Shown: positions 6,611 through 15,548 of the stretch, in pieces
Position numbering within the stretch: position 1 is the first letter of the stretch
Layout: the number at the start of each line of letters is the position of its first letter
From: a virus
Direction: 5' to 3' (one strand)
Virus record (IMG/VR): IMGVR_UViG_3300006802_000208
Location: 1-39,717 of that record
Length of the DNA stretch: 39,717 nt
Translations under genes and position numbers: made by a program
The notes under the pieces: generated by a model
Told to the model about the DNA's origin: nothing
Databases searched by the model: none
Seen by the model: only the letters and a program-made list of their open reading frames with translations

Positions 6611-9600
6611 ATGGATATTAAAGAACTAGAAGCGTTTTCCCTATCGGACGCGGTAAAATTTCACGACGAACTCAATCCCAGACTCTGGCAAGGAGATGAT
6701 TTGTTACCTGAAGTAAGGAAACAACTCAAAACTATAGCCCAAGATTTCATAACTTACATGGGTATTAGTAGTGATATCGTCAAAGATATTACTATTTCTG
6801 GTTCTAATGCGGCATACACTTATACAGATCAAAGCGACATAGATTTGCATATCATGATTGACATGGATGCATTACCTGAATCTGACATATACAAGGAACT
6901 ATTCAACTCTAAAAAGAGTTTGTATAACGACAGATACGACATTACTATCAAAGATACTCCAGTAGAGTTATATGTTCAAGACTCAAAGCAAAAATCCGTT
7001 ACTACGGGAGAATATAGCGTATTGAAAGACGCTTGGTTAAAGTTTCCTACCAAAAGAAAAGCCTCACTAGATCAAACATCAACTAAAGCAAAATATGAGA
7101 AACTAGGAGAAATGATAGAACTAGCCATATCAAATGATGATCTTGATAAAGTAAAGCAAGTAGTAAGCATTATTAAACGATATAGGCAAGCAGGCTTATC
7201 GAAAGCAGGTGAGTTTGGTCCTGAAAATCTAGCATTCAAAGCATTGAGAACTACGGGTTTGATAGGCAAACTCATGAAGCACAGAGACCATCTCAAGAGT
7301 AGCAAATTAAGTATTGAAGAACAAATTATAGAAGATGAACCCGAGAAAAAATTATCTGACCATGAAAAGTTAGAGCAAGCAGCCGGTGATCAACGCGGTG
7401 GTCCAGAATTGGCCATGGTTGCTGCTCAACATGTCCTGGGTGGGGGAGTTGTTCCTTTCGTTATAGAACACGTAGGTGATCTATATAACAGAATGCACAA
7501 CACTGGTTATGGTGATCTGGGGGATCACTATGCCGATGAAGAACGTAGACAAACAGTACTGGAAAAAATACGAAAAACTCTAAGGACATTGACTCAAGGT
7601 TACGGCTTTGAGCGAGAACACTTAGAGAACATGCGAGTTTCAGCCCAAATGGGAAATAAAGACTACGACGAGCATGTGGAAAAAGTCAGCAAAGCATTGA
7701 AAAAATATGCTGATGAACATAGTAAATTGCCTGTGTATAACAAAGCACAAAAGTATGCTAGAGCAGCATCAATAGCTTTAGGTATGCAAGACTGGGATGC
7801 AGCCGCAACATATCTTTTTCGGTTGCGAGATTTAGCCGATGATAAACAAAAATGGCATGAAACTATTAATGTGATAGACCCTAGTCTGTCACAAATAAAT
7901 GAAGTATTTGACACTAAACTAACCAAGGCAAACAAACCTAGATGGCATTCTGGTGGCGCCGCTACGCATACTTTAGATTTTTATATACCAAGTAATAAAT
8001 CAAAGTACGAATTAAACTTCTTTAATTTCTATGATTTAGGCGGAGATGTAGCACCTGAAAAAGCGCCAGATGAACTTCTAGATGACGATGATTGGATGGA
8101 CAATGGTAGGATCGTAGATTTTGAATTAGTGCAAGGACCAAAGGGTTCAGGATACACCGGATCAGACTTCGAGGGAACACAAGCAATCACAGGTACCGGA
8201 AGTCAATATGAAGTTTTTAGTATAGTAACAAATGCTGTACTTGATTACGTGAAAAAATACAAAACTACTTGGCTGGTGTTTCATGCGCGTGAACCAAGCA
8301 GAAGAAAACTATACAAAGCAATGGTACGCCGAATGTTAGTACAGTTACCTGGTTGGAAAGGATCAGGGCCTAACAGGCAGGGTCAGTTTGAAATGTGGAA
8401 TACTAAAATTCCTAAAAGTTCCGTAAATAAAAAAGATAAATGGTTAGAAGAAGTTTTTGATACACAATTAAGTGCTAAAAATAAACCACAATGGAAATGG
8501 ATAGATAGATTCGCAGAAGTAGAGTTTAAAGTAAGCAACGGACAAATATATAATTTGCAAGCATACCCTGCATTAGAAGCAGATCCCTTTGATGATCTGA
8601 TGAGCGGTGCTATAGAAAAACTGAAAAAAGAATATCCATTAGACGATGATAAGTATTGGAAAAGATATTATAAAAACGGATTATATATACATTTCATACA
8701 AGTTAACAACGACAAAGAGTCCCTTACTATTAAAGATAAAATAGAAGGTACAGGTGCTGCTGCTGAAGTGTTTAGTTTAGTAGTAGACGCTTTGACTAAG
8801 ATAGTTAAAAGATTGAAGCCTAGTTTCTTAATATTTGGTGCAAGAGAATCTAGTCGCAGAAGTTTGTACAAAAGAATGATCAGAAGCCTAGCACCTACAT
8901 TAGGCTATAAATTTTTAGATGTATCTGATTTACCTCACAGTTTCTCTAATGAAATAGAAGCATATTTTATATATAGAGTACCAGAAGATGTATCAGCAGT
9001 AAGAGATGTGGCTGAAAATGTATTGAACGAAGTTTCATCAGATGAGGCTTGGGAATTAGTAGGTCAACCTGTACCTGAAATACAACGATTTGTTAAACAA
9101 ATGGGTTATAGCGATGACAAACAAAGTGTAGAAAAAATAACTTCTATTATTGATAAAGCCCCGACTACTCAGATACCTGCTGCAATCATCCCTAAATTAA
9201 AAAATCTTGCTAACAAAGGCAATGATAATCAAACACTGAAAGCTGTTCAGAAGATTTCCGGCCGACCAGACGCAGAACAACAGTATATTAAATTAATGCA
9301 AGCAAGAGACTCCGGTGAAGGTCGCAAGCGTGACGTAAGTGGTTACCTTCAATATGTAAAGTCTGGAAATTACGACCCACCAATTTTGCTAAAATTGCCT
9401 TCTGGTTTATATGTAATAGGTGGAAGAACAAGACTATATGCTACAATAGCATTGGGAGTTCCTGCAACTGTAAAAATTCTTGACGACAATAGTTTTAAAC
9501 AAGATGTGGCAGAAGGACGAGTTCGATATAAAGAGATTGAATTTGTATGTGCTAATCCAGAGTTTGATGATGCCACAGATCCTGTTAAACAAAAACAATT

Positions 9601-10606
9601 ATATAAAGAATTAACAAATATTCCCGGGGTTATTCCGCTGTATCAAGATCAAGGTGAATATAGTAAAGGACAAATGAGTTTGACTGCAATCTTTAAAGAT
9701 CCGCAAGCAAAAAAACAAATACTACAAGCAGCAAAAAAAATAGGTGTTCTAGTTGATTTAGAACAAGAAGTCAGTGACGACTATGTTGATCGTGCTATTC
9801 GCGGTGAACATGAAGGGCAAATACAAGGTGTGGCAGAAGGCAATTTAGATGAACAAGAAGGATCAACAACATCTTTAGAACGATTGTACAATAGTGATTA
9901 TCCTGACCATGATGAATTATTTTGGAACTATGTTAATCGCGGGGATGAAGATAAACCATTGCAAATTAAAACGATGCCAAAACACATGGTAAAAATCATG
10001 TTATTAAGTCAATATAGAGCAGAACATATTGATGAACTATTAGATATGATGGAGGAAGATCAAAAAGAAATAGTAGATAGATATACAAATGATCCATCAT
10101 TGGCAAATAAAATTATCGTTGTAGCAGATAAACGTATTATAGACGGTAATCATAGAGCATTGGCAGCAGCAATTAAAGGAACATCTATTAGATATGTTGA
10201 TGTAGCAGAGTTGGATGATGAATCTTTAGCAGAAGGTGAAGATTTGTTAGACAAACTTACTATGGGTGTATCAAAATTAGCCAAGAAACATAATGTATCT
10301 GAGAAACATATTATCGATCAACTTAAAAAAGGGATCAAGGTAGAATTAGAACATACTAACACCAAAAAAATAGCAAAAGAAATAGCATTAGATCACTTAG
10401 GTGAAGATCCCAACTATTATACAAAGTTATCGAGTTTAAAATTGGAAGGTGCTTCAGGATATATTCCGAGTAAAAAAGAGGCTAATGATCCAAGATTTAA
10501 AACTGCTCTAACAGTAGATGTCAAGCCAGACACGATTCAAAAGAACGCTAAAGCGTTTGGTTTCAAAGTAAGTAGGGCAGGTATCCCGCCGAAGTTAAGG
10601 AAATAA
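6611..10606 (+). CDS. Large modular protein: nucleotidyltransferase, duplicated module, two ParB-like modules, DUF5661-like end
   Basis: 1331 residues in about eight modules. Residues 1-237 form a nucleotidyltransferase-like domain with Gly64-Ser65 and Asp76-x-Asp78 (the GS...DxD catalytic pattern). Residues 238-431 are mostly helical. Residues 432-614 and 615-807 are a tandem duplication: both open EVFDTxL, have GTG...EVFS and end near FxARE(P/S)SRRxLYKxM, vaguely acetyltransferase-like. Residues 808-968 end in a ParB-like motif (YVIGGRTRLYATIA). Residues 969-1076 are unassigned. Residues 1077-1208 carry a second ParB-like motif (IIDGNHRALAAAI). Residues 1209-1331 look like DUF5661 (KKGIKVELEHT, IALDHLGEDPNYY). 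Modules meet at [I/L/V]xE sites (E237, E431, E614, E807, E968, E1076, E1208), like T4 prohead protease sites. I infer a virion-packaged polyprotein. Confidence 0.7.
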   Translation: MDIKELEAFSLSDAVKFHDELNPRLWQGDDLLPEVRKQLKTIAQDFITYMGISSDIVKDITISGSNAAYTYTDQSDIDLHIMIDMDALPESDIYKELFNSKKSLYNDRYDITIKDTPVELYVQDSKQKSVTTGEYSVLKDAWLKFPTKRKASLDQTSTKAKYEKLGEMIELAISNDDLDKVKQVVSIIKRYRQAGLSKAGEFGPENLAFKALRTTGLIGKLMKHRDHLKSSKLSIEEQIIEDEPEKKLSDHEKLEQAAGDQRGGPELAMVAAQHVLGGGVVPFVIEHVGDLYNRMHNTGYGDLGDHYADEERRQTVLEKIRKTLRTLTQGYGFEREHLENMRVSAQMGNKDYDEHVEKVSKALKKYADEHSKLPVYNKAQKYARAASIALGMQDWDAAATYLFRLRDLADDKQKWHETINVIDPSLSQINEVFDTKLTKANKPRWHSGGAATHTLDFYIPSNKSKYELNFFNFYDLGGDVAPEKAPDELLDDDDWMDNGRIVDFELVQGPKGSGYTGSDFEGTQAITGTGSQYEVFSIVTNAVLDYVKKYKTTWLVFHAREPSRRKLYKAMVRRMLVQLPGWKGSGPNRQGQFEMWNTKIPKSSVNKKDKWLEEVFDTQLSAKNKPQWKWIDRFAEVEFKVSNGQIYNLQAYPALEADPFDDLMSGAIEKLKKEYPLDDDKYWKRYYKNGLYIHFIQVNNDKESLTIKDKIEGTGAAAEVFSLVVDALTKIVKRLKPSFLIFGARESSRRSLYKRMIRSLAPTLGYKFLDVSDLPHSFSNEIEAYFIYRVPEDVSAVRDVAENVLNEVSSDEAWELVGQPVPEIQRFVKQMGYSDDKQSVEKITSIIDKAPTTQIPAAIIPKLKNLANKGNDNQTLKAVQKISGRPDAEQQYIKLMQARDSGEGRKRDVSGYLQYVKSGNYDPPILLKLPSGLYVIGGRTRLYATIALGVPATVKILDDNSFKQDVAEGRVRYKEIEFVCANPEFDDATDPVKQKQLYKELTNIPGVIPLYQDQGEYSKGQMSLTAIFKDPQAKKQILQAAKKIGVLVDLEQEVSDDYVDRAIRGEHEGQIQGVAEGNLDEQEGSTTSLERLYNSDYPDHDELFWNYVNRGDEDKPLQIKTMPKHMVKIMLLSQYRAEHIDELLDMMEEDQKEIVDRYTNDPSLANKIIVVADKRIIDGNHRALAAAIKGTSIRYVDVAELDDESLAEGEDLLDKLTMGVSKLAKKHNVSEKHIIDQLKKGIKVELEHTNTKKIAKEIALDHLGEDPNYYTKLSSLKLEGASGYIPSKKEANDPRFKTALTVDVKPDTIQKNAKAFGFKVSRAGIPPKLRK

Positions 10607-10607
10607 A

Positions 10608-13600
10608 ATGAGAATTACGTTAGACGGTGGAGTAACTATTACAGGATCGATATCTTTAAATAGATTTATACAGCCGCCTTTTTCTGCTACGTTCGATACT
10701 TCGGTTTATTTAATTCCAGATACTGTAGATAATGAAGCGGTCGCTTCCGGAATATTAGGTGCTTCCACAGATGCAGAACCACAAAAATCTTTGTTTGCAA
10801 CTACTACGATAGATGGAAGACCATTAGGTGATATAGACAACAACGGTGACGTAAATTCATTTGATGCTGCTTTGTATCAGCAATATTATGTACTTGGTAG
10901 CACTACTTATGCAGATTATATAGAAAATGTATTACATCCATATTTGTTGGAAAACTCAACAACTTATTCAGATTACGTTTACAGAAGTGATCCCACACAA
11001 TATGCTGAAATTTATCTTTATTCAGGCAGTACTACAGAATATATAGACGCTATTATAGATTGGGGAGATGGAAACGCTACTATTATTTCCCCAGAATTAC
11101 AAGATTCTGAAGGGTACTTTTATCATGAATACAGCACCTCAGGCACATATGAAGTAACGATAACAGGTCTTGTCGGTTATCAATTAGGTATAGCAAGTCA
11201 GCCAGCCCTAACGAGTATTGGTGATTTTGGCGATCTTGATTTACAAACCGCGCAGTTCACTAATTGTGATAATTTAACAAGCATACCTGCATATATACCT
11301 AACACATTTACTTCTATGAGTTTGATGTTCGCGGGTTGTTCTAACTTGAATGATCCAAATATAAGATTGTGGGACACTAAAAATATTCAGTTTTTAGTTC
11401 AGACGTTTGATTCTTGTGATTCTTTTAATATAAATTTGTCTACTTGGAATACGTCAAATGTTACAAGTATGTTTAAAACGTTTGCTAATGCTACATCTTT
11501 CAACAATAATATTTCTACATGGAATACTGCTAACGTAGTTAACGCTGCACAAATGTTTGACAACGCTGCGTCTTTCAATCAAAATCTTAATAGTTGGGAT
11601 GTATCTAAAGTTCCTAGTCTTTATAGGATGTTTGCTAATAGTGCTTTTAACGGTAATATCATAGCTTGGGATACTTCTAATGTCTCTAACTTACAGCAGA
11701 CATTCCAATATTGCACTTCGTTCAATCAACCGATAGGTAACTGGAACACTTCTAAAGTTACTACCATGAATAATACTTTTGCTAATTGTTCTAGTTTCAA
11801 TGGTAACATTGAAAACTGGAACACTAGCAACGTTACTACTTTCGCATATACATTTAGTAACGCAACTAATTTTACAACTAACTTGCATTCTTGGAATACT
11901 ATAGCAACTAGTAATTTCGTGGGAATGTTCAATAACGTGTTATCATATAATAGTGACTTAGGTAATTGGTATACTGACAGATATCCAGGCAACACAGAAC
12001 CAACTAATTTCTCTACTAATGCATCTGGTTGGATTCAACCTAAGCCACCCTGGACTGCGGGAGGATTATTAATAGATTTCTCACCTGCTACTGCTCCGCA
12101 GACATTTAGTTTTACTGCTACATCATCAAATGGCTGGGTGAACTGGGGAGATGGTAGTTCTTCGACATTTACTTCAAGTGCATCTCATTCTTATAGTTCA
12201 ACAGGAAATGTTCAGATACAGATAAAGGGTGTCTTACCAACGTTTGATACGGGTACTAATTCAGTAAATCAATATATCTATGCTATAGATTCTTTTGGTA
12301 ATATGGGTGTAACTAACATTTATCTAGGTAACTGTTCTAATCTAACAAGTGTGCCTAATTATTTTCCTGGCAGCATAAGAGCGTTTAGATTTGGTAGGAC
12401 TACAGGAACATGCCCCATTAATGATGCTAACATAGTAGAGTGGGATGTAAGCAATGTAAACAACATGAGCAACATGTTCTTTAATTGTACTTCATTCAAT
12501 CAACCAATCGGCAACTGGAATACATCTAACGTTTTAACTATGTCTAATATATTCCAAGGTGCTACATCTTTTAATTCAGATATCACTAACTGGGACGTTA
12601 GCAATGTAGGAAGTTTTAATAATGCATTTAGAGATGCTACTTCATTCAATCAAGATATAGGAAATTGGGAAGTAGGACAAGCAGGTAATATGTCATTCAT
12701 GTTTGAGAACGCATCTGCTTTCAATCAAGATTTAAGTGATTGGTGTGTTATTAACTTCACTTCAGAGCCCGGCAACTTTAGTTATAATACGCCCGGTTGG
12801 GTCGCTTCTAAACCAAATTGGGGTACTTGTTCTTTAATACCAGCTAATGCTATGATAGTACAATACAATAGTTCTTCAACAGGTAACACTACTCTAGCAC
12901 GGTTTGATGGTGCTACTGATATAAGTTTATCTTTGTTGAATGGTGAAACATTTACTATCGATGATCCAAGTTTAACATCTCAAACTTTATCTAAAGCCTA
13001 TCTAGAAAGTTCTACAAAAACATTTTATGTTACTGGTAATTCTGAATCTATGAGTACAGGTAACCGCACTATACGAGTCATGCAATGGGGAGATATAGAA
13101 TTAAGAAATTATCGTTGCTCTACTTCAATAAACAGTTTCTTTACGGAGATACCAGACACGTTGCCTGCTACTTTTAATAACGGTTATCAAATGTTATCTG
13201 GTGCTACTAATTTTACTGATGGCAATGTCGCTAACTGGAATGTAAGCAATATCACTAATATGTCTAGTATGTTCGCAGATACTGATATAGATTCTTTCTT
13301 AGATTTATCTGGATGGGATATGAGTAATGTTACAGATACTTCTTATATGTTTGGTGGTTGTAATTTATTTGACAGCGACATAAGTATGTGGAACACCGGT
13401 AATGTTGCTAATATGAGAGGCATGTTTTATGCTGCTACAATTTTTAATCAACCTATAGGAACATGGGACGTTAGCAAAGTTACTGATATGTCAAGTATGT
13501 TCATGCTCACTAAAAATTTCCAGCAAGATATAAACGATTGGGACGTATCCAATGTCACTAATTTCGCAAATATGTTCTATGGAACTGCGAACACTGGCCC

Positions 13601-14834
13601 CACTTCGGTCAATGGATTTACTTCTAATTTGGCTAATTGGAATACTTCAAATGCTACTAACATGTCTAATATGTTCTACCAGGCTAACAATTTCAGCGGA
13701 AATGTAGAAACATGGGATGTTAGCAACGTTGCCAACATGTATAGAATGTTTGGTTATGCTAGAAAAGCCACAGACTTAGTTCTTGATAATTGGGATGTGA
13801 GTAAAGTAGCAAATATGCAAGGTATGTTCTATGATGCTGCTGGAGCAGATAGTAACTTAGATTTGTCTAATTGGAATACTTCTAACGTAACAAATACTAG
13901 AGAGATGTTTTTTGGTTGTATAAATTTTGATAGTAATATAGCATCATGGGACGTTAGTAAAGTTACTGACATGACCGGGATGTTTTATGTAGCACAAAGT
14001 TTCAATCAACCTATAGGTAACTGGAATACTTCTAATGCGATATATGGCATGAGCAGAATGTTTGAACTAGCCTCATCTTTCAATCAACCATTAAAGTATT
14101 GGGATGTTTCTAACGTTGATCCTAACTTAGGCGGTTTAGATGATATGTTTAACGGTGCTTCATCGTATAATCAAGACCTCAGTAGATGGTGTGTATCTCA
14201 ATTCGCATCTGAACCTTCAGGTTTCTCTACGGGTGCTGTGGCTTGGACAGAACCTAAACCTGTATGGGGTACTTGCCCACAACCAGACATGTATCTAACT
14301 TATAACTTCCCGCTACCTTCAGGTGAGGTAGAATTAACTGTAGAAGGCAATGTTGATCTTATCGTGTATTGGGGTGATGGCAGTGTAGATACTTACAATA
14401 CTAATACAGTTGCTACCCACACATACTCTTCAGCAGGTTCTTATACAGTAACTCTAGAAGGAAGCGTAGAAAAATTAGCAGCAGAGAATGTGCATTTAAC
14501 AGGTGTTACTTCGTTTGGTGATCTTGGCTTACTTGATCTATCATACGCATTCGCTAACAGTCCAGCCTTAACTGTCATGGCTAGCAATTTCCCAACTACT
14601 GTTACTAATCTAAATTCAACTTTCTTGAATTCAGGTAGCATCAATGACAGCAATATAGCATTGTGGGATGTTGGAAATGTTACAGACATGACTGCGCTAT
14701 TCAATGATGCTACGGTATTCAATCAAGATTTGTCAAACTGGTGTGTAACTAACATAGTAGCAGAACCAACTGACTTCGCTACAGGATCTAGTCTATCTCT
14801 AGCCAACTATCCTGTCTGGGGAACTTGTCCATAA
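10608..14834 (+). CDS. Giant DUF285 (BspA-like) repeat adhesin or tail fibre
   Basis: 1408 residues. An N-terminal virion-type region is followed by a dockerin-like Ca-binding loop (GDIDNNGDVNSFDAALYQQY, from about residue 74). There are three PKD-like segments built around WGDG (IDWGDGNATI, VNWGDGSSST, VYWGDGSVDT). Each leads into arrays of about 25-residue DUF285 repeats of the type MFxxATSFNQPIGNWNTSNV, a few dozen in total. DUF285/BspA-like leucine-rich repeats form solenoids in bacterial surface adhesins. In a phage this most likely is a long receptor-binding fibre, or less likely a head decoration. The array units end in WC(V)...EPxxFS...W...KPxWGTC, a Cys-bearing cap repeated four times. 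No signal peptide is present. It starts two bases after the preceding stop, with AAGGA upstream. Confidence 0.8.
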   Translation: MRITLDGGVTITGSISLNRFIQPPFSATFDTSVYLIPDTVDNEAVASGILGASTDAEPQKSLFATTTIDGRPLGDIDNNGDVNSFDAALYQQYYVLGSTTYADYIENVLHPYLLENSTTYSDYVYRSDPTQYAEIYLYSGSTTEYIDAIIDWGDGNATIISPELQDSEGYFYHEYSTSGTYEVTITGLVGYQLGIASQPALTSIGDFGDLDLQTAQFTNCDNLTSIPAYIPNTFTSMSLMFAGCSNLNDPNIRLWDTKNIQFLVQTFDSCDSFNINLSTWNTSNVTSMFKTFANATSFNNNISTWNTANVVNAAQMFDNAASFNQNLNSWDVSKVPSLYRMFANSAFNGNIIAWDTSNVSNLQQTFQYCTSFNQPIGNWNTSKVTTMNNTFANCSSFNGNIENWNTSNVTTFAYTFSNATNFTTNLHSWNTIATSNFVGMFNNVLSYNSDLGNWYTDRYPGNTEPTNFSTNASGWIQPKPPWTAGGLLIDFSPATAPQTFSFTATSSNGWVNWGDGSSSTFTSSASHSYSSTGNVQIQIKGVLPTFDTGTNSVNQYIYAIDSFGNMGVTNIYLGNCSNLTSVPNYFPGSIRAFRFGRTTGTCPINDANIVEWDVSNVNNMSNMFFNCTSFNQPIGNWNTSNVLTMSNIFQGATSFNSDITNWDVSNVGSFNNAFRDATSFNQDIGNWEVGQAGNMSFMFENASAFNQDLSDWCVINFTSEPGNFSYNTPGWVASKPNWGTCSLIPANAMIVQYNSSSTGNTTLARFDGATDISLSLLNGETFTIDDPSLTSQTLSKAYLESSTKTFYVTGNSESMSTGNRTIRVMQWGDIELRNYRCSTSINSFFTEIPDTLPATFNNGYQMLSGATNFTDGNVANWNVSNITNMSSMFADTDIDSFLDLSGWDMSNVTDTSYMFGGCNLFDSDISMWNTGNVANMRGMFYAATIFNQPIGTWDVSKVTDMSSMFMLTKNFQQDINDWDVSNVTNFANMFYGTANTGPTSVNGFTSNLANWNTSNATNMSNMFYQANNFSGNVETWDVSNVANMYRMFGYARKATDLVLDNWDVSKVANMQGMFYDAAGADSNLDLSNWNTSNVTNTREMFFGCINFDSNIASWDVSKVTDMTGMFYVAQSFNQPIGNWNTSNAIYGMSRMFELASSFNQPLKYWDVSNVDPNLGGLDDMFNGASSYNQDLSRWCVSQFASEPSGFSTGAVAWTEPKPVWGTCPQPDMYLTYNFPLPSGEVELTVEGNVDLIVYWGDGSVDTYNTNTVATHTYSSAGSYTVTLEGSVEKLAAENVHLTGVTSFGDLGLLDLSYAFANSPALTVMASNFPTTVTNLNSTFLNSGSINDSNIALWDVGNVTDMTALFNDATVFNQDLSNWCVTNIVAEPTDFATGSSLSLANYPVWGTCP

Positions 14835-14839
14835 TTTGG

Positions 14840-14868
14840 TTGACATTAGTTCCAGATCATGAGACAAT
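14840..14868 (+). promoter_or_regulatory. Sigma70-like promoter abutting an ATG
   Basis: TTGACA (14840-14845), 17-base spacer, GACAAT (14863-14868, 4 of 6). The usual start seven bases after the -10 would be 14875, the A of the ATG, so the mRNA would be leaderless. Confidence 0.6.
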
Positions 14869-14874
14869 CTTTGC

Positions 14875-15129
14875 ATGAATGAATTATTTACTGCGGTAGA
14901 AGCCAAGAATCACGTAGCAGAACTCAGGAAAGGGTTGAATGGCGTTTATAATCTAGACCTTTATAAACTGCTAGACAACATGGATGCTATGGTAACTGAC
15001 CTCAGTAAACTAGAAGTCAAGCACAGGCGCAACAATAAAGCCGGTTCTCTTGTGAAACAACGTGAGAAAATCACGCAAGCCATTGATTACTTTAATAAAA
15101 TGCTGTTGATGTATAAGTTGATGTATTAA
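14875..15129 (+). CDS. Small conserved-type phage protein, function unknown
   Basis: 84 residues, mostly helical and charged, with several heptad-like leucines (LYKLLDNMDAMVTDLSKLEV). No domain is recognised and there is no signal peptide or membrane helix. It is the first gene after the adhesin and begins a new transcription unit with its own early-type promoter, so it is likely expressed early, unlike the gene before it. No Shine-Dalgarno sequence precedes the ATG, as expected for the predicted leaderless transcript. I cannot assign a function. Confidence 0.6.
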   Translation: MNELFTAVEAKNHVAELRKGLNGVYNLDLYKLLDNMDAMVTDLSKLEVKHRRNNKAGSLVKQREKITQAIDYFNKMLLMYKLMY

Positions 15130-15136
15130 TCCTAAT

Positions 15137-15170
15137 AAAATCAACAAGTTACATAAGTCATTGATTTTTA
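15137..15170 (+). terminator. Weak AT-rich terminator-like inverted repeat
   Basis: AAAATCAA (15137-15144) pairs with TTGATTTT (15161-15168) around a 16-base loop, and a T follows. It lies between two small genes, each with its own promoter. TAAGTCATTGATTTT (15154-15168) recurs at 38492-38506, also just upstream of an early-type promoter. It is low in GC, so efficiency is doubtful. Confidence 0.35.
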
Positions 15171-15184
15171 AAGGTTTATAGTGG

Positions 15185-15213
15185 TTGACTTTGAATTGGA
15201 TTGGAACTATCAT
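15185..15213 (+). promoter_or_regulatory. Sigma70-like promoter abutting an ATG
   Basis: TTGACT (15185-15190, 5 of 6), 17-base spacer, TATCAT (15208-15213, 5 of 6). The predicted start, 15220, coincides with the A of an ATG. This decides the start of the downstream gene: the in-frame GTG at 15181 would lie upstream of the promoter. Confidence 0.65.
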
Positions 15214-15219
15214 TACTAT

Positions 15220-15492
15220 ATGATCAAAACTAATGTATTGCAGATTAAATTCTACTCGGACCCTGGTCACGGCTGGGGAGCAGTTAAGCGCAAGGTGCTG
15301 GATCAACTTGGTATCTCTGACCAGATCACCTCTTACTCTTACATGAAGGGCGAGACGGTGTACCTCGAGGAGGACCTGGATCTCGCTACTCTTGTCAATG
15401 CTCTCAAGGCGCGGGGCATCCCCTACTCTTTCAAAGAGAAGTCGGTGAATCAATATTCCCCGATCCGCAGTTATTCTCATTATCAGGCTTGA
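15220..15492 (+). CDS. Small conserved protein with YSDPGHGW motif
   Basis: 90 residues from the ATG at 15220. The sequence IKFYSDPGHGWGAVKRKVLD, then LGISDQITSYSY and VYLEEDLDLATLV, matches a recurrent small protein of phages and mobile elements whose function I do not know. The conserved order is strand, SDPGHGW, a helix, a SYSY strand and an acidic YLEEDxD segment. I chose this start because the promoter at 15185-15213 places transcription initiation exactly there and the GTG at 15181 precedes the promoter. Codon use is distinctly GC-richer than in neighbouring phage genes and matches the MoxR gene that follows. The MoxR promoter overlaps its stop codon. Confidence 0.7.
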   Translation: MIKTNVLQIKFYSDPGHGWGAVKRKVLDQLGISDQITSYSYMKGETVYLEEDLDLATLVNALKARGIPYSFKEKSVNQYSPIRSYSHYQA

Positions 15493-15527
15493 CAACAGGC
15501 AAGATATCGTGTAGGATTGATCTACAC
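15489..15527 (+). promoter_or_regulatory. Sigma70-like promoter with an inverted repeat over the -10
   Basis: TTGACA (15489-15494), 17-base spacer, TAGGAT (15512-15517, 4 of 6). GTGTAG (15509-15514) and CTACAC (15522-15527) form a 6-base inverted repeat covering the -10 and start site, a candidate operator. A good ribosome-binding site (TAGGAG, 15535-15540) precedes the MoxR ATG at 15549. Confidence 0.6.
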
Positions 15528-15548
15528 TAACTTATAGGAGACTCTCAC

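Noticed and set aside
11204-14700. CRISPR-like or tandem DNA repeats in the adhesin gene
   Set aside because: The periodicity is at the protein level (about 25-residue DUF285 units); the DNA copies are diverged and there are no spacers.
15010-15495. Reverse-strand frame (161 codons) opposite two small genes
   Set aside because: It spans two forward genes and their intervening promoter and has no family signal; a composition artefact of the GC-rich stretch.
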